Shown: piece after piece, positions 1 to 5,878 of the stretch
How positions within the stretch are numbered: position 1 is the stretch's first letter
Layout: each line of letters begins with the position of its first letter
From: Candidatus Falkowiibacteriota bacterium
GTDB taxonomy: Archaea; Iainarchaeota; Iainarchaeia; Iainarchaeales; GCA-2688035
Assembly (NCBI GenBank): GCA_017610485.1
Contig: JAFCBY010000042.1
Location: 1 to 10,991, forward strand
Length of the DNA stretch: 10,991 nucleotides
Reading direction: 5' to 3'
Notes under the pieces: model-generated
The model's database searches: none
Told to the model about the DNA's origin: nothing
Seen by the model: the letters and a program-made list of their open reading frames with translations, nothing else
Translations under genes and position numbers: made by a program

Positions 1-777
1 CTCAAAACTATCTATTTTAGGATAAGAAATTGTTTTTGTAGGATTTACACCAAATTCCTTCAATAATTTCTTAATTTGAGTAAAAAACTGAAAAGCGTTA
101 TCAAGGTATTGTTTGCTTTTCACCATTGTCAACCCGATTTCAAAAGAAAACTCCCTATTGGTTTTTATTCGCGGTGTACTAGCCTCAAAAGTAAAAAATG
201 TTTTCAAAAACTCCGTTTTAACTTTCTTGCTACCGCCCATTATCCATTCCGGCACAAGAAACGCTTTTTCGGTCTTGTTCCCCGCTGGTGCGCCGGCAAG
301 AATAAGGATATTCGTAACAACAGCCTTGCAGAGAAAGGCCCTGTAAGGCTGCTTAGTGCAATTGTTGTGGTTTGGAACATAGGCCTGAATCCGCCCTTCA
401 ACACCAAAAAGCTCTTCTACAGTTTTTAGAAACCATTCACATTCAGGTCTCTCGCTTGAATAAAGCATTATTTTCTTTGCACGAGGCCTGCCATCGGCCT
501 TGCACCACTCCACATGCCCGTCAGTCATCAGCGCAGCAACCAAGGCAGCAAGCCCGGGAGAGGCACGCAACGGCAGAACCCTTTGGGCAAAGGCCTTGCT
601 CTTATTCGTAATTCGTGGAAAGGCCTCCACAAGCTGCTCGAAGGTAACAATTGGCTCTCCCATCTCCTGCACCAGTAAGATTGCGCTTTTGGCTTTTAAA
701 GCGGTTTCCAAAGAGAGCGGGCTTCCGGTGAATTTTACACTAGGAGGATTTCCGGTGAATTTATTTTCTTCTAACAT
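1..777 (-). CDS. LAGLIDADG homing-endonuclease-like protein, C-terminus beyond window
   Basis: The minus-strand frame is open for 259 codons from ATG at 777 to the window edge, so the C-terminus is missing. Two LAGLIDADG-type helices are visible: LAALVAALMTDGHVEW (about residues 77-92, acidic D86) and EFLKTFFTFEAS (about 189-200, acidic E198). Both catalytic-position acidic residues are kept, although the second helix has Thr where Asp is common earlier in the motif. Between them, AGAPAGNKT and VPEWI (about 161-178) match the linker seen in LAGLIDADG_3-like archaeal proteins. The first 75 residues are not recognisable and begin with a short tandem repeat. No intein splice motifs or intron are visible, so it is a stand-alone protein that could be a DNA endonuclease or a DNA-binding regulator. 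It lies 24 bases downstream of the HAD gene, in the same frame, and is probably cotranscribed. The family call is firm; the activity is inferred. Confidence 0.78.
   Translation of the reverse strand, partial: MLEENKFTGNPPSVKFTGSPLSLETALKAKSAILLVQEMGEPIVTFEQLVEAFPRITNKSKAFAQRVLPLRASPGLAALVAALMTDGHVEWCKADGRPRAKKIMLYSSERPECEWFLKTVEELFGVEGRIQAYVPNHNNCTKQPYRAFLCKAVVTNILILAGAPAGNKTEKAFLVPEWIMGGSKKVKTEFLKTFFTFEASTPRIKTNREFSFEIGLTMVKSKQYLDNAFQFFTQIKKLLKEFGVNPTKTISYPKIDSFE
709..762 (-). repeat. 27-nt in-frame tandem duplication
   Basis: The 13-mer ttccggtgaattt occurs at 723-735 and 750-762, exactly 27 bases apart. In the minus-strand protein this gives two adjacent 9-residue units, KFTGNPPSV and KFTGSPLSL, near the N-terminus of the LAGLIDADG-like protein. 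The rest of the unit has diverged at the DNA level. Confidence 0.65.
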
Positions 778-801
778 GCCTGGCGAGCATTCTGCCGGTT
801 C

Positions 802-1512
802 TTACCGGACCCGCCTGTATCGTTTGCCCTTTGAGGCTTTGGCAAGCGCCCTTTCAAAGTCTATGTCAGTCAAGTGCCTTAGGTCAACAGTTGTAAGGGT
901 TGCACCCTGTTTCCTCAAGCTCACACCCTTTTGCATGCCCTGTTTTTGCCTACCAGCCCTGCCGATTGTCAAGACCTCTTCACCAGCCCCCTTCCTTCGC
1001 AGGCCAACATCGCTTGCAGAGTCGCCAACAAAGGCAATCACCTTGGGATTTTTCCTTTGAACCCTTATAATGCCAATGTGCGCCGCCTTGCTGCCCTTTT
1101 TCGGGCCAAAAACATCGCTAAAGTACTTTGTCAAGCCGTGTTTTTCCAGCTGCTTTCTAATTAGTGTGGCTTCAGTGCTTGAAGAAATGATCAAATCAAA
1201 GCCCTTTGCCTTCATCGCTTTTAAAGCTGGCTCAACATCCTTGAACGGCTTGGCCGCCCCGTAGACCTCGGATACTTTTCTCTTAACATACTCTGCTTCA
1301 CATGCATTTCTTGTTCGGGAATCTGAACCGGAAAAAATTTTCTTAAGCTGTTCTGGAAAGGGACTGCCTGTTGTTGCAAGATACTGTTTTCGTGCCTCCT
1401 TTAAAGGCATTCCAAAATGCTTTTGGATGCATTTTGCCGCAAGGTCGGCGTGCTTTCCCATTGTGTCAAAAATCGTGCCGTCAAAATCAAACATTATCGC
1501 AACTTTAGCCAT
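802..1512 (-). CDS. HAD-superfamily phosphatase (phosphoglycolate-phosphatase-like)
   Basis: This 236-residue protein has all four HAD motifs. Motif I is DFDGT at residues 9-13 (nucleophile D9, acid/base D11), motif II is IISSS at about 108-112, motif III is a Lys in PKKGSK at about 137-142, and motif IV is GDSASD at 163-168. A helical cap of about 70 residues sits between motifs I and II, as in the C1-cap group. The C-terminus is a basic tail (KASKGKRYRRVR) not needed for catalysis. HAD enzymes of this type dephosphorylate small metabolites such as phosphoglycolate or sugar phosphates; the substrate cannot be read from sequence. The ATG at 1512 lies about 30 bases from a TATA-like element, which suits a leaderless transcript. 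The LAGLIDADG-like gene follows 24 bases after the stop. Family is sure, substrate unknown. Confidence 0.88.
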   Translation of the reverse strand: MAKVAIMFDFDGTIFDTMGKHADLAAKCIQKHFGMPLKEARKQYLATTGSPFPEQLKKIFSGSDSRTRNACEAEYVKRKVSEVYGAAKPFKDVEPALKAMKAKGFDLIISSSTEATLIRKQLEKHGLTKYFSDVFGPKKGSKAAHIGIIRVQRKNPKVIAFVGDSASDVGLRRKGAGEEVLTIGRAGRQKQGMQKGVSLRKQGATLTTVDLRHLTDIDFERALAKASKGKRYRRVR

Positions 1513-1521
1513 GCTAAGTAT

Positions 1522-1550
1522 AGTTAATAAATGAACTGCTTAAAAATTAA
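1522..1550. promoter_or_regulatory. Interleaved divergent TATA boxes
   Basis: In the 43 bases between two divergent starts, TTAATAAAT (1524-1532, plus) lies about 28 bases before the ATG at 1556. AATTTTTAAG (1541-1550 read on the minus strand) lies about 30 bases before the ATG at 1512. Both spacings fit archaeal TATA boxes with leaderless transcripts. Confidence 0.45.
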
Positions 1551-1555
1551 TGTAA

Positions 1556-2170
1556 ATGACTTTTTATAAAAACAGGGAAAAGTTTTCAGGGTTTTCAGTA
1601 AAAATAGGAATCTACTTTTCAAAAATTCCCTTGACGCCAAACCAGTGGACAATTGTTTCGCTTATTCCAGCCATTCTGGCCGCTTACTTTCTTGCAAGGG
1701 ACGAGTTCCTGCTGGCAGCAGGCCTGTTCATAATTGCAAGCTTTTTAGACATGGTTGACGGCGCAGTTGCCCGCGTGAGGGGAATGGCAAGCAAGTTCGG
1801 CGCCTACCTGGACACAATTGTTGACAGGTATGTTGAAGCCCTTGTGGTGTTTGCACTGCTATTTGTTGCACTGCCAGACACCGGCTTTTTCCTGCCGATA
1901 AAGGGATGGGTTCTGCTCTACCTGTTTGGGGGAATGATGACGACCTATGCCAAGTCAGCGGCAAAGGAAAAGGAGATAATCCAGGGCAATGAACTGAAGG
2001 GCGGCATTTTGGAGAGGGCCGAAAGGCTGATTATCCTGTTTGTCGGAATCGTTGCAGCCGCGTTCGACCCAATTTGGCTGAGTTATGCTATTGTGCTGCT
2101 TGCGGTTTTGACAAACATAAGCGCCCTACAGAGAATTTGGATTGCGAGAGGGCTTGCAAAGGCCAAGTAA
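1556..2170 (+). CDS. CDP-alcohol phosphatidyltransferase, archaetidylinositol-phosphate-synthase-like
   Basis: The family signature D-x2-DG-x2-AR-x8-G-x3-D-x3-D is complete: D65, D68-G69, A72-R73, G82, D86 and D90. These Asp residues bind the metal and the CDP-lipid. The 204-residue protein is mostly hydrophobic with about six membrane segments (around 33-48, 52-66, 94-108, 114-130, 157-171 and 174-190), as usual for this integral-membrane family. The late motif GGILERAERL (149-158) resembles the conserved RxxR region of archaeal inositol-phosphate transferases. It would join a polar headgroup to CDP-archaeol in the membrane. An archaetidylglycerol- or serine-phosphate synthase is the main alternative. 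A HAD gene follows 12 bases downstream, and the pair is probably one transcript. The start is set by the ATG with a TATA-like element about 28 bases upstream. Confidence 0.87.
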   Translation: MTFYKNREKFSGFSVKIGIYFSKIPLTPNQWTIVSLIPAILAAYFLARDEFLLAAGLFIIASFLDMVDGAVARVRGMASKFGAYLDTIVDRYVEALVVFALLFVALPDTGFFLPIKGWVLLYLFGGMMTTYAKSAAKEKEIIQGNELKGGILERAERLIILFVGIVAAAFDPIWLSYAIVLLAVLTNISALQRIWIARGLAKAK

Positions 2171-2182
2171 GGGGGCATTCAA

Positions 2183-2833
2183 ATGAAATTCAAAGCAGTA
2201 ATATTTGACTTGGACGGTGTGCTGGTTGACAGCGAGGGCTTTCAGTACAGGGGATGGCTTCCACCCTTAAAAAGGTTCGACGTTGAGTTAAGCAAAGAGC
2301 AGTACTTTGACTACGCGGGAAAAAGCGGCGCAGTTATTGAGACCCAGCTGATTGAAGACTTTAAGCTGCCTGCCAAAAAGGGAGAGCTTCTTGAAGAGAA
2401 GGAAAAGCTTTTGATGCAGTGGTTCAAGGAAATGAATTTGGAGCGAAAGCCTTTTGCAGAGGAAGCGGTCAAGGAAGCGATTGACGCAGGCTTTAAGATT
2501 GCTGTTTGCTCCGGTGGCCCAAAAAAAGAGATTTTAATGAAATTGGAGAACGTTGGGCTGAGGCAGTACTTCGAAATTGTCACTGGAAGTGAAGACGTAG
2601 CAAAAAGCAAGCCTGCTCCTGACACTTACCTAAAAGCGGCTGAATTGGTTGGCTTTGAGCCGGCAAGCTGTGTTGCAATAGAGGACACCGAGTTTGGCAC
2701 TGCTTCGGCAAAGGGAGCAGGCATGGCATGCGTTGCAATTCCGGACGGCTGGTCTGTTAAGCAGAGCTTTGAAAAGGCTGACAAGATCTGCAAGGATCTA
2801 AAAGAAGCAATTGAATGGATTAAGGAGCAGTAA
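2183..2833 (+). CDS. HAD-superfamily hydrolase, beta-phosphoglucomutase-like
   Basis: This 216-residue protein has motif I DLDGVLVDSE (9-18, nucleophile D9, D11), motif II CSGG (109-112), motif III KSKPAPDTY (141-149) and motif IV IEDTEFGTASAKGAGM (166-181). That is the full pattern of subfamily IA phosphatases such as beta-phosphoglucomutase and glycerol- or sugar-phosphate phosphatases. A four-helix cap occupies about residues 18-85. It starts 12 bases after the lipid synthase, with G-rich aaggggg 7 bases upstream of its ATG as a possible ribosome site. Its partner leaves a phosphate on the headgroup if it makes archaetidylinositol phosphate, so a headgroup phosphatase role is an attractive inference. 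A soluble sugar-phosphate phosphatase is equally possible. Its 3' end overlaps the convergent kinase gene by 14 bases. Confidence 0.9.
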   Translation: MKFKAVIFDLDGVLVDSEGFQYRGWLPPLKRFDVELSKEQYFDYAGKSGAVIETQLIEDFKLPAKKGELLEEKEKLLMQWFKEMNLERKPFAEEAVKEAIDAGFKIAVCSGGPKKEILMKLENVGLRQYFEIVTGSEDVAKSKPAPDTYLKAAELVGFEPASCVAIEDTEFGTASAKGAGMACVAIPDGWSVKQSFEKADKICKDLKEAIEWIKEQ

Positions 2834-3665
2834 GTCTTTGGCTCATCCTTTCCTCAATCTCTTCCAGGCTTCCGATTCCGTTCACGCCGAAGTCTTCTAC
2901 TGCAAAGCTTGCTGCTGCGGAGCCGAACAATGCGGCCTTTTCCACGTCCTTGGAGGAAAGGTATTCCTTGATGAAGCCTGCCATAAAGACGTCTCCCGCG
3001 CCTGTCTCGTCCACAAGCCTTTCTGCCTTGAAGAAAGGGGTTTTGAATGTCTTTCCCTTGGAGAAGACTGTTGACCCCTCTTTGCCGTGCGTCACAATAA
3101 CAATTTCGCACTTTTGCTTCATTGCCTCAATTTCTTCCTCAGAGCAGTCCTTTTCCGAGACCTTGACAAGGTCAACGAAGTCAAGAACTGAGAGGTCAAG
3201 CTTTTTGGGAACCACGATGCCGTTCTCCTCTTTTCGCAGAAAGCCCTGGGGGTCAAGCGTTATGAAGGCGCCTGTGTTTTCCCTTAGGAAGCGCATTGTT
3301 TCCAGGGGAAGCTCGCTGAATACAGGGCCTAAGTGGAATGCCTTTGCCTTGAGAAATTCGTTTGGAATGTCCTTTGGTATTATTTTTCCGCCAACGTTGC
3401 CAACCTTTTGGATTCTTTCCCCGTTTCTGTAAGTGTTAAAGAAAACCGTTGTGATTTCCTGTTCTGAAACCCCGTTTATGGCAATGCCTGGCAGCTTTTC
3501 TTTGTACCTGAAGTCCTTGCCCACCTTGGAGACAATTCCGACCTTCAGCCTGAGATTTTTGGCTGCAAGCGAGGTGTAGGCTGCTGGCCCGCCAAGGCAC
3601 TCCTGGATTGTTCCATCCACGTCCAAAATGTCATGCAACAAATAGCCAATTATAACTAGGTCCAT
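2820..3665 (-). CDS. PfkB/ribokinase-family carbohydrate or nucleoside kinase
   Basis: This 281-residue cytosolic kinase carries the family's N-terminal glycine motif (GGPAAY, 25-30, within LGGPAAYTSLAAKNL) and the C-terminal signature DETGAGDVFMAGF (219-231). In that signature the GAGD anion hole holds the catalytic base D225. VTHGKEGSTVF (191-201) is the usual strand before the ATP site. The length is slightly short for the family (about 300), as in compact archaeal members that act on ribose, nucleosides or other sugars. It lacks enough specific residues to name a substrate. It starts 12 bases after the ThiI-like gene, with aaggtg about 8 bases before the ATG, so the two are probably one transcript. 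Its 3' end overlaps the convergent HAD gene by 14 bases. Confidence 0.9.
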   Translation of the reverse strand: MDLVIIGYLLHDILDVDGTIQECLGGPAAYTSLAAKNLRLKVGIVSKVGKDFRYKEKLPGIAINGVSEQEITTVFFNTYRNGERIQKVGNVGGKIIPKDIPNEFLKAKAFHLGPVFSELPLETMRFLRENTGAFITLDPQGFLRKEENGIVVPKKLDLSVLDFVDLVKVSEKDCSEEEIEAMKQKCEIVIVTHGKEGSTVFSKGKTFKTPFFKAERLVDETGAGDVFMAGFIKEYLSSKDVEKAALFGSAAASFAVEDFGVNGIGSLEEIEERMSQRLTAP

Positions 3666-3677
3666 TTTGAGAACACC

Positions 3678-4580
3678 TTACTTAAACAGTTTCTCCAATT
3701 CCTTTTTCTTTTCTTCTGGAAGGAGGAGAAGCGGCCGGAGTATAAGCAACGCCTGCTTCGAGTTGGCTTTTTTGTACTCTGCAAGGCTTTTCTCATCAAG
3801 CCTGGTGTCAGCCGTTCCAATTGCCTGAATCTTCCTCTCCTCAAAAAGGGAGGGCAAGTCCTTTTCCTCTGTTGGAGCGAATTTCCTATAGTCGTTGAAT
3901 GGGGCAAGCTTTTCGAGGAACTTTTTTAGAGCAGGAGTTTTCTTTTTCACTACGGGAAAGACGTTGCAGCCGCGGTGCATTAAAAGGAAGGCTGCAACCA
4001 GCTCGTCCTTTTTTCCGGAGAAGCGCATTGCAACGCTTCCCTCAACGCCTAGGGGAAGCCCCCCAAGGCCCTTTTGCTGTTCTGTGTAAATGAAGAAGTC
4101 CTTTTTTCTTATTTCTAGAAAGATTTTCTTTTCGGGCTTTGAAAGGTTTACCTTCAGACCAGGAATCGAGTCCATTACTGCCTGGCCAAGCCTGTTCTCC
4201 AAATCCTTCCTTGAAAAGCCAGGGTTGTTTGAGGTGTTCACAGCGAGGGCGAAGGAATTGCCTTTTTTGAGGAATTTTTTGGCAAATGAGAGAAGCTGGG
4301 CCTCAATTTCCGCATAGTCTGCCTTCTTGAAGTGTTGGGCCAGGGCAATTGCGTGGATTCCAGAAATTGTGGAAAGGAGCTTTTGCGCCTTCTTTGGCTT
4401 CTCAGGAAATAGGTAGAGCCTGCCGCCCGCCCTTGCAACGGACTTCAAGGCAATTTTGTTCCTTTTGAGCGCGAATTTTATGCTCTGGACGAGCTTTTTT
4501 GTAAAAAAACGCCTTACATAGTTGCTTTTTAGCGAAATCTCCGAAGCGGTCTTCACCAGCAAACATTCCTGGCCTGCCAT
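3678..4580 (-). CDS. ThiI-like THUMP-domain protein with degenerate PP-loop
   Basis: The protein aligns by eye with tRNA 4-thiouridine synthase ThiI. It has the N-terminal ferredoxin-like start (VKTASEISLKSNYVRRFF, 9-26), a THUMP RNA-binding domain (about 60-165, with FSRKDLENRLGQAV at 122-135), the GLGGLPLGVEGSVA linker (171-184), and a region matching the PP-loop start. In ThiI that loop reads SGGIDSPVAA; here it is SGKKDELVAA (188-197), losing the second Gly and the Ser that hold the pyrophosphate. After it only about 100 residues remain, against about 170 or more in full enzymes. ThiI adenylates U8 of tRNA before sulfur transfer; this copy probably binds tRNA but may not adenylate. I chose the ATG at 4580 because the TATA element centred near 4604 would start RNA there. 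An upstream TTG at 4595 would lie before the RNA start. It precedes the PfkB gene by 12 bases and is divergent from tRNA-Cys. Confidence 0.8.
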   Translation of the reverse strand: MAGQECLLVKTASEISLKSNYVRRFFTKKLVQSIKFALKRNKIALKSVARAGGRLYLFPEKPKKAQKLLSTISGIHAIALAQHFKKADYAEIEAQLLSFAKKFLKKGNSFALAVNTSNNPGFSRKDLENRLGQAVMDSIPGLKVNLSKPEKKIFLEIRKKDFFIYTEQQKGLGGLPLGVEGSVAMRFSGKKDELVAAFLLMHRGCNVFPVVKKKTPALKKFLEKLAPFNDYRKFAPTEEKDLPSLFEERKIQAIGTADTRLDEKSLAEYKKANSKQALLILRPLLLLPEEKKKELEKLFK

Positions 4581-4599
4581 GAAATAATTGGGCAAACAA

Positions 4600-4610
4600 A
4601 GCTATAAAAA
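4600..4610 (-). promoter_or_regulatory. TATA box for the ThiI-like gene
   Basis: Read on the minus strand, CTTTTTATAGC is centred about 25 bases before the ATG at 4580, the spacing of archaeal leaderless genes. The element is nearly symmetric and could also fire on the plus strand toward tRNA-Cys, giving a leader of about 100 bases. It is part of the 140-bp repeat. Confidence 0.5.
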
Positions 4611-4695
4611 GCGTTTTGAGCTCTAAAATTTATTGCCAGAGGAGTTCTTTTGAAAACGCAGAAGTTTTCTTTTGGTACAGCTTTTCTTTTGAGGA

Positions 4696-4734
4696 GGAAG
4701 TTTCTTTGCAAACTTTCTTTTTTAAAGAAAGTTT
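4696..4734 (+). promoter_or_regulatory. Mutually exclusive hairpins with T-run before tRNA-Cys
   Basis: Hairpin A pairs GGAAGTTT (4696-4703) with AAACTTTC (4710-4717) around loop CTTTGC, with one G-T pair, and is followed by six T (4718-4723), like an intrinsic terminator. Hairpin B pairs AAACTTTCTTT (4710-4720) with AAAGAAAGTTT (4724-4734), a perfect 11-bp stem with a TTT loop. At this copy it extends by GC/GC into the first two bases of tRNA-Cys. The two compete for the same strand. Both are conserved in the second repeat copy, apart from the GC extension. Regulatory use is inference. Confidence 0.45.
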
Positions 4735-4805
4735 GCGGGGGTAGCAGAACGGTTATGCACCGGCCTGCAGAGCCGAGGAAGAGGGTTCGACTCCCTCCCC
4801 TCGCT
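4735..4805 (+). tRNA. tRNA-Cys(GCA)
   Basis: A 71-base cloverleaf is visible. The acceptor stem GCGGGGG pairs with CCCTCGC through one G-T pair, followed by discriminator U73, the expected identity base for tRNA-Cys. U8 is T4742. The D arm closes with GCA/TGC. The anticodon loop CTGCAGA carries anticodon GCA, with a stem GGC/GCC flanked by C-G and a C-A mismatch at 27-43. The T arm is GAGGG-TTCGACT-CCCTC, with a four-base variable region. CCA is not encoded, as in many archaeal tRNAs. There is no intron. The 5' end directly touches the leader repeat, and the 3' end is the left member of the tRNA-derived repeat set. Promoter assignment is unclear: the nearest good TATA lies about 130 bases upstream. 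Confidence 0.93.
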
Positions 4806-4806
4806 T
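4782..4806 (+). repeat. att-like site 1: 3' end of tRNA-Cys
   Basis: These 25 bases (most of the T arm, 3' acceptor strand, discriminator and one flanking T) recur exactly at 5879-5903 and, with one base deleted from the last 20, at 6621-6639. This is the classic left-end position for elements that insert at tRNA genes and restore the gene. No integrase is in the window. Confidence 0.7.
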
Positions 4807-4823
4807 CTTAGGAGGCCATTACG

Positions 4824-5159
4824 ATGTCCGATTTTGTTAGAGCGTTTGAAACTTCTTCTGGAAGAATCATAATAAAATTGGGAAAACAAAGAGAGGGCTG
4901 GGCTTTCTCAATAAAAAATGCTGACAAAGAGGGATTGCTCGGGAATGGGCGCTACAAAATCGTAGGAAACGAAGCTAAAATTGATTGGATTCATATATAT
5001 AGAGGCAATGAAAAGCTGTTGTTGCCTAGAAAAGTTTCTGGATGTATTATAGCTTTTAACAAAGTCGAAAAGGTTGTCGGCTTTAGAGCAAAAAAGAAAA
5101 AAGTAACAACAATTGCTAAGAAAAGACGAAAAATATCAAGAGTGAGAAAACATGGATAA
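4824..5159 (+). CDS. Hypothetical small basic protein in the tRNA-linked cassette
   Basis: I do not recognise this 111-residue protein. It starts 18 bases after tRNA-Cys with a strong ribosome site (aggagg, 9 bases before ATG), so it is very likely translated. Residues 1-90 look like a small beta-rich fold (alternating strands such as GRIIIKLG, YKIVGNEAKIDWIHI and SGCIIAFNKVEKVVGFR). The last 22 residues are strongly basic (KKKK, KKRRK, RVRKHG), suggesting nucleic-acid binding. The stretch AKIDWIHIYRGNEKLLLP faintly resembles the acetyl-CoA loop region of GNAT acetyltransferases, but the conserved RGxGxG/A loop is absent, so I do not assign it. It lies between the first two tRNA-derived repeats together with a VapBC pair, so it is probably cargo of the same insertion. 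Confidence 0.6.
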   Translation: MSDFVRAFETSSGRIIIKLGKQREGWAFSIKNADKEGLLGNGRYKIVGNEAKIDWIHIYRGNEKLLLPRKVSGCIIAFNKVEKVVGFRAKKKKVTTIAKKRRKISRVRKHG

Positions 5160-5192
5160 TCAATTGCGAGCGAAGCGAGCTATGTTTAAACA

Positions 5193-5206
5193 GTATGTTT
5201 AAATAC
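5193..5206 (+). promoter_or_regulatory. vapB1 promoter with near-palindromic operator
   Basis: GTATGTTTAAATAC contains the TATA box TTTAAATA, about 37 bases before the vapB1 ATG. It is a 12-bp palindrome (GTATTTAAATAC) interrupted by one extra G, and the uninterrupted palindrome occurs at the second cassette's promoter. A direct repeat TATGTTTAAA lies at 5181-5190 and 5194-5203. It is a likely site for antitoxin autoregulation. Confidence 0.5.
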
Positions 5207-5237
5207 ACTTTGGGTGTTTGTTTTATTTGGTGATTCA

Positions 5238-5489
5238 ATGGTTAAAACTCTTACAATAAAGGACAGGGTTTATGAGGAACTGGTGACAATTAAGGGCAGG
5301 GAAGAAAGCTTTTCAGACTTGTTTGAAAGACTCGCAAAAAAGGAGAAAGTTGGAATAATGGAATTTGCAGGTTTTCTTTCAAAGGAAGAAGGTAACAAAG
5401 TCAAAAAGGCTATCAGTGACTACAAGAAAAAGTCAGGAAAAATGGATTTGGAAAGGGAAAAAAGGCTTGAGAAACTATGGTCGTCCTAG
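5238..5489 (+). CDS. vapB: VapB-type antitoxin (DUF217/VAPB_antitox), cassette 1
   Basis: This 83-residue protein has the DUF217 pattern: N-terminal strand KTLTIKDRVYEEL (3-15), then REESFSDLFERL (21-32), then an acidic/amphipathic tail with MEFAGFLSKEE (41-51) that would wrap the toxin. The N-terminal strand dimerises and binds the operator, and the tail blocks the PIN active site. I chose ATG 5238 rather than an upstream ATG at 5214 because GGTGAT (5229-5234) is a ribosome site just before it and the family begins here. It overlaps the toxin gene by 13 bases, which couples translation. It is a clear relative of the antitoxin in the next cassette, sharing EFAG-x2-SKEE. Confidence 0.88.
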   Translation: MVKTLTIKDRVYEELVTIKGREESFSDLFERLAKKEKVGIMEFAGFLSKEEGNKVKKAISDYKKKSGKMDLEREKRLEKLWSS

Positions 5490-5860
5490 ATACAGATGTA
5501 TTGGTAGAATTTAGCAGGGGAAATCAAGAGATTGCAACAAAACTAGAGGAACTGAAAAGAATCGAAAACCTGAAGACAACGGTTTTCAACGCAGAAGAAT
5601 TCCTTTTTGGAATAGAAAAATTAGAAAAAAAAGAAAAAACCGACAATGCCCTGCAACTGCTACAAAGAATGGAAGTGCACAGCTACACTCAGAAGGAAGT
5701 AAAATCGGTAGTTAAAATAAAGAGCCGTCTAAGAAAGCAAGGCAAAACAATTGGAAAATACGACGAGTGTATTGCAGGAATCTGCATTGCAAAAAACGAG
5801 CCACTTTTCACATTAAATAAAAAGCACTTCGAGAGAGTAAAAGAGCTGAAGCTTATATAA
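5477..5860 (+). CDS. vapC: VapC-type PIN-domain ribonuclease toxin, cassette 1
   Basis: This 127-residue protein is a full-length PIN domain. The acidic active-site residues are D5 (LDTDVLVEFSRG), E41 (NAEEFLFGI) and D96 (KYDECIAGICIA), followed by the conserved FTLNKKHF (111-118), which supplies the last polar position, N114. PIN toxins are Mg2+-dependent RNases that cut tRNA or rRNA when the antitoxin is degraded. The start ATG lies inside the last codons of vapB, so the pair is an operon. The gene ends 18 bases before the second tRNA-derived repeat. Target RNA cannot be read from the sequence. Confidence 0.9.
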   Translation: MVVLDTDVLVEFSRGNQEIATKLEELKRIENLKTTVFNAEEFLFGIEKLEKKEKTDNALQLLQRMEVHSYTQKEVKSVVKIKSRLRKQGKTIGKYDECIAGICIAKNEPLFTLNKKHFERVKELKLI

Positions 5861-5862
5861 AG
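5852..5862 (+). promoter_or_regulatory. TATA-like element at the end of vapC1
   Basis: CTTATATAAAG overlaps the stop codon of vapC1. It is centred about 26 bases before the second tRNA-derived repeat, the normal spacing to an archaeal transcription start. It may be a chance effect of the Leu-Ile-stop codons. Confidence 0.3.
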
Positions 5863-5878
5863 CAAGAATTGCCAGCGA

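Larger units (their letters stand above)
4595..4734. repeat. 140-bp leader repeat, copy 1 (abuts tRNA-Cys)
   Basis: This AT-rich segment is repeated in the same orientation at 10441-10581. The first 44 bases and the last 56 are identical. Differences are limited to a short indel region near 4639-4646, two bases in a hairpin loop and one base near 4678. It holds a TATA-like ctataaaaag, a GAGCTC palindrome, hairpin GAAAAC/GTTTTC (4652-4669), a strong Shine-Dalgarno-like gaggagg (4691-4697) and a perfect 11-bp inverted repeat ending at 4734. Its left end is 15 bases from the ThiI-like start and its right end touches base 1 of tRNA-Cys. It may be a divergent promoter-leader module or a small repetitive element; no terminal inverted repeats are seen. 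Confidence 0.85.

Noticed and set aside
76..611. Plus-strand open frames at the left edge
   Set aside because: They are shadows of the minus-strand LAGLIDADG-like gene, whose motifs and continuous frame are convincing.
4581..4595. TTG at 4595 as start of the ThiI-like gene
   Set aside because: The TATA element centred near 4604 would place the RNA start around 4578-4582, downstream of that TTG. The family begins close to the ATG at 4580.
4595..4734. 140-bp repeat as a classic MITE
   Set aside because: No terminal inverted repeats joining the two ends and no target-site duplication could be seen. The inverted repeats are internal hairpins.
4706..4744. Short leader peptide starting at TTG 4706 after the strong gaggagg site
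   Set aside because: It would have only 12 codons and end inside tRNA-Cys, and in the second repeat copy the frame runs on into unrelated sequence. There is no conserved coding pattern, so the Shine-Dalgarno-like match is probably part of the hairpin sequence.
4962..5030. GNAT acetyltransferase call for the basic small protein
   Set aside because: Only a faint resemblance around a YRG sequence; the acetyl-CoA binding loop is missing and the fold is too short.
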